Position numbers and translations under genes: made by a program. Shown here in pieces: positions 4,761-6,146 of a DNA stretch of 6,146 nt (positions are counted from its first letter, which is position 1; the number at the start of each line of letters is the position of its first letter). This stretch comes from DATLHO01 sp035539855. Its GTDB lineage: Bacteria; Bacteroidota; Ignavibacteria; OLB7. A model generated the notes under the pieces. It was not told the DNA's origin and did not search any database. It saw nothing but the letters and a program-made list of their open reading frames with translations. The stretch spans positions 1 through 6,146 of the forward strand of contig DATLHO010000292.1 of assembly GCA_035539855.1 (NCBI GenBank), read 5' to 3'.

Positions 4761-6146
4761 GGCATCGCTCAAGGATCGACGCGCCGAGGAGCTGCTCGAT
4801 CTCTGGATCTACCGACCGATCGCATTTCTGGTCGCCTCGCTGCTGTCGCGCACGGACGCCACACCGAACCAGGTGACGCTCGCGGCGATCGTGGCAGCCG
4901 GCGCGGGCGGAGTGTGCCTGGCGCGAGGAGACCGCGAGGGATTCGCCCTCGGCGCGGCGCTGTACGTCATCTCGAACATCCTCGACTGCGCCGACGGAAT
5001 GCTCGCGCGCATCAAGCGCAACGGCACCCAGCTCGGCCGCATGATCGACGTCTTCGCCGACAGCGTCTCCGGCGCTTTCGTGTACGTCGGACTCGGCGTC
5101 GGACTCGTGGCGGGCCATCACATTCTGCCGATCGACGCATGGTGGCTCGTCGTTCCTGCCGGCGTGAGCTTCGCGGTGCAGGCCGCACTGTTCGATCGCC
5201 AGCGCAATCGTTTCCTCTCGAATGCCGGAGCGGCGGTCTCGATCTCGACCGAGCTCTCGGCGGTTGCTGAGGCGCGAAAGTCGACGCGCAACCCGCTCCG
5301 ACGGGCGCTGATGAGCCCCTACCTCGTCTACATGCGATGGCAGCGTCGCGGCGCCACAGGCGCGCCGATCGACGAGCGATTGCTCCGTCGCTGGAGCCTG
5401 ATCGGGTCGACGACGCACGTGACGGTGGCGGCAATCACGCTCGCGCTCGGCGCGCCGATGGCGCTGTTCGCGTACGTCATCGTCGCGGCGAATCTCTGGA
5501 TGGTCGTGCTGCTCATCAACGGTCGCGCTCGCAGCATCGCTTACCGGGCATCCGGTACACGTGCCACGAGCTCGGTAGCGGGGGAGACCATCGCGGTAAT
5601 CCTCGCGGCGGGAACGGGCACGCGGCTGCGGCCGCTGACCAATGACGTCCCGAAGCCACTGGTCGAGGTCGGCGGACGAGCGCTTCTTGCCCGGTCGATC
5701 GACGCGCTGCGCGCCGCCGGCGTCACGCGCTTCGTCGTCGTCGCGGGGTATCGTGCGGTGAGCGTCGAGCGTTTCCTCGATCGGGAATTCCCCGACCTCG
5801 ACGTCGAGCTGCTGTACAACCATCGATACGCCGAGGCGAACAACGCGGCGTCGGTGCTGTTGGCCGCGCGTTCGCTCGAGGGCGCACGCCTGCTGCTGCT
5901 CGACGGCGATCTGCTCTACGACCCGGCGATCGTTGAGGAGCTCGTTGCGTGTCGCGAGCCCGGCAGCCGGCTGGTCGTGCGGCGCTCCGAGGCGCTGGGC
6001 GAGGAAGAAATCAAGGTGATGTCGGACTCGCGAGGCAGGATCGTGTCCATCGGCAAGCAGCTCGAGTCGTCGCGCTGCATCGGCGAGTCGATCGGCATCG
6101 CGCATTTCGATCGCACGGCGACCGCGCGGTTGTTCGACACGCTCGC
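4738..6146 (+). CDS. CDP-alcohol phosphatidyltransferase / LicC-like nucleotidyltransferase fusion (partial, 3' end outside)
   Basis: At least 469 residues, with no stop before the right edge. Residues 1-261 form a membrane CDP-alcohol phosphatidyltransferase, which moves a phospho-alcohol from a CDP-activated donor to an acceptor alcohol with release of CMP. It has the TPNQVT segment at 42-47 and the full catalytic signature: Asp83, Asp86-Gly87, Ala90-Arg91, Gly100, Asp104 and Asp108. About six or seven hydrophobic segments lie near 25-36, 48-62, 69-82, 112-125, 133-150, 222-240 and 243-260. After a short polar linker (about 262-284) a cytoplasmic nucleotidyltransferase begins: LAAGTGTRLRPLT (289-301), PKPLVEVGG (305-313), EANNAASVLLA (366-376), LLLDGDLLYD (386-395) with likely metal-binding Asp391, EEEIKV (422-427), IGK (438-440) and GESIGI (449-454). 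This pattern is closest to LicC-like and inositol-phosphate-type cytidylyltransferases. No ATG, GTG or TTG codon lies in frame in the linker, which supports one polypeptide. The C-terminus is missing. The substrate is unknown. Confidence 0.92.
   Translation, partial: MSIRSRYRASLKDRRAEELLDLWIYRPIAFLVASLLSRTDATPNQVTLAAIVAAGAGGVCLARGDREGFALGAALYVISNILDCADGMLARIKRNGTQLGRMIDVFADSVSGAFVYVGLGVGLVAGHHILPIDAWWLVVPAGVSFAVQAALFDRQRNRFLSNAGAAVSISTELSAVAEARKSTRNPLRRALMSPYLVYMRWQRRGATGAPIDERLLRRWSLIGSTTHVTVAAITLALGAPMALFAYVIVAANLWMVVLLINGRARSIAYRASGTRATSSVAGETIAVILAAGTGTRLRPLTNDVPKPLVEVGGRALLARSIDALRAAGVTRFVVVAGYRAVSVERFLDREFPDLDVELLYNHRYAEANNAASVLLAARSLEGARLLLLDGDLLYDPAIVEELVACREPGSRLVVRRSEALGEEEIKVMSDSRGRIVSIGKQLESSRCIGESIGIAHFDRTATARLFDTL

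Noticed and set aside
5579..5592. GGGGGAG before ATC as an internal translation start for the nucleotidyltransferase
   Set aside because: ATC is a very rare start codon and the spacing is only three bases. The continuous frame and the lack of ATG, GTG or TTG favour one fused protein.
4693..6105. 470-residue minus-strand frame opposite the fusion gene
   Set aside because: Antisense shadow without motifs. The opposite plus-strand frame, open to the window edge, has two complete catalytic signatures.
4738..6146. Assignment as a standard inositol-phosphate cytidylyltransferase/DIPP synthase
   Set aside because: The domain order is the reverse of the characterised enzymes, and no residue seen here fixes inositol as the substrate.

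Overview
This is a GC-rich bacterial window (about two thirds G+C by eye) with five genes, one of them cut by the right edge. The secreted, predicted outer-membrane β-barrel protein points to a diderm (Gram-negative-type) organism. The base composition and this barrel type would fit Gemmatimonadota or a similar soil phylum, but nothing here fixes the phylum, so treat that as a guess.

Layout, left to right. 1-172: downstream flank of the helicase gene, with no convincing gene. 173-1897 (minus): a complete DEAD-box RNA helicase of the DeaD/CsdA type, with all helicase motifs and a C-terminal DbpA-like RNA-binding domain. 1898-2206: a divergent intergenic region with a 10-bp inverted repeat that may lie in the helicase leader. 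2207-2641 (plus): a 144-residue protein that I do not recognise. 2642-2745: a convergent gap with a C8 tract and a perfect 13-bp hairpin, probably the terminator of the next gene. 2746-3456 (minus): a 236-residue exported β-barrel-like protein with a clear signal peptide and Shine-Dalgarno sequence. 3457-3692: a second divergent intergenic region with a plausible sigma-70-like promoter facing right. 3693-4760 (plus): a HisC/CobD-like fold-type I PLP aminotransferase. 4738 to the right edge (plus): a large open frame overlapping the aminotransferase by 23 bases. It encodes a membrane CDP-alcohol phosphatidyltransferase domain joined in frame to a LicC-like nucleotidyltransferase domain.

The left three genes look like ordinary, independently transcribed genes. 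The right two are the accessory part of interest. Their overlap implies one operon and coupled translation. Together they encode a PLP enzyme that could make or modify an amino-phosphate or amino-phosphonate compound, a nucleotidyltransferase that could activate it as a CDP-derivative, and a membrane transferase that could place the head group on a lipid or polyol acceptor. The domain order (transferase first, nucleotidyltransferase second) is opposite to the known archaeal and hyperthermophile inositol-phosphate cytidylyltransferase/DIPP synthase fusions. The most economical hypothesis is a small pathway for an unusual phospholipid or phosphonolipid head group. The substrate cannot be read from this sequence, and the genes to the right of the window would be decisive.
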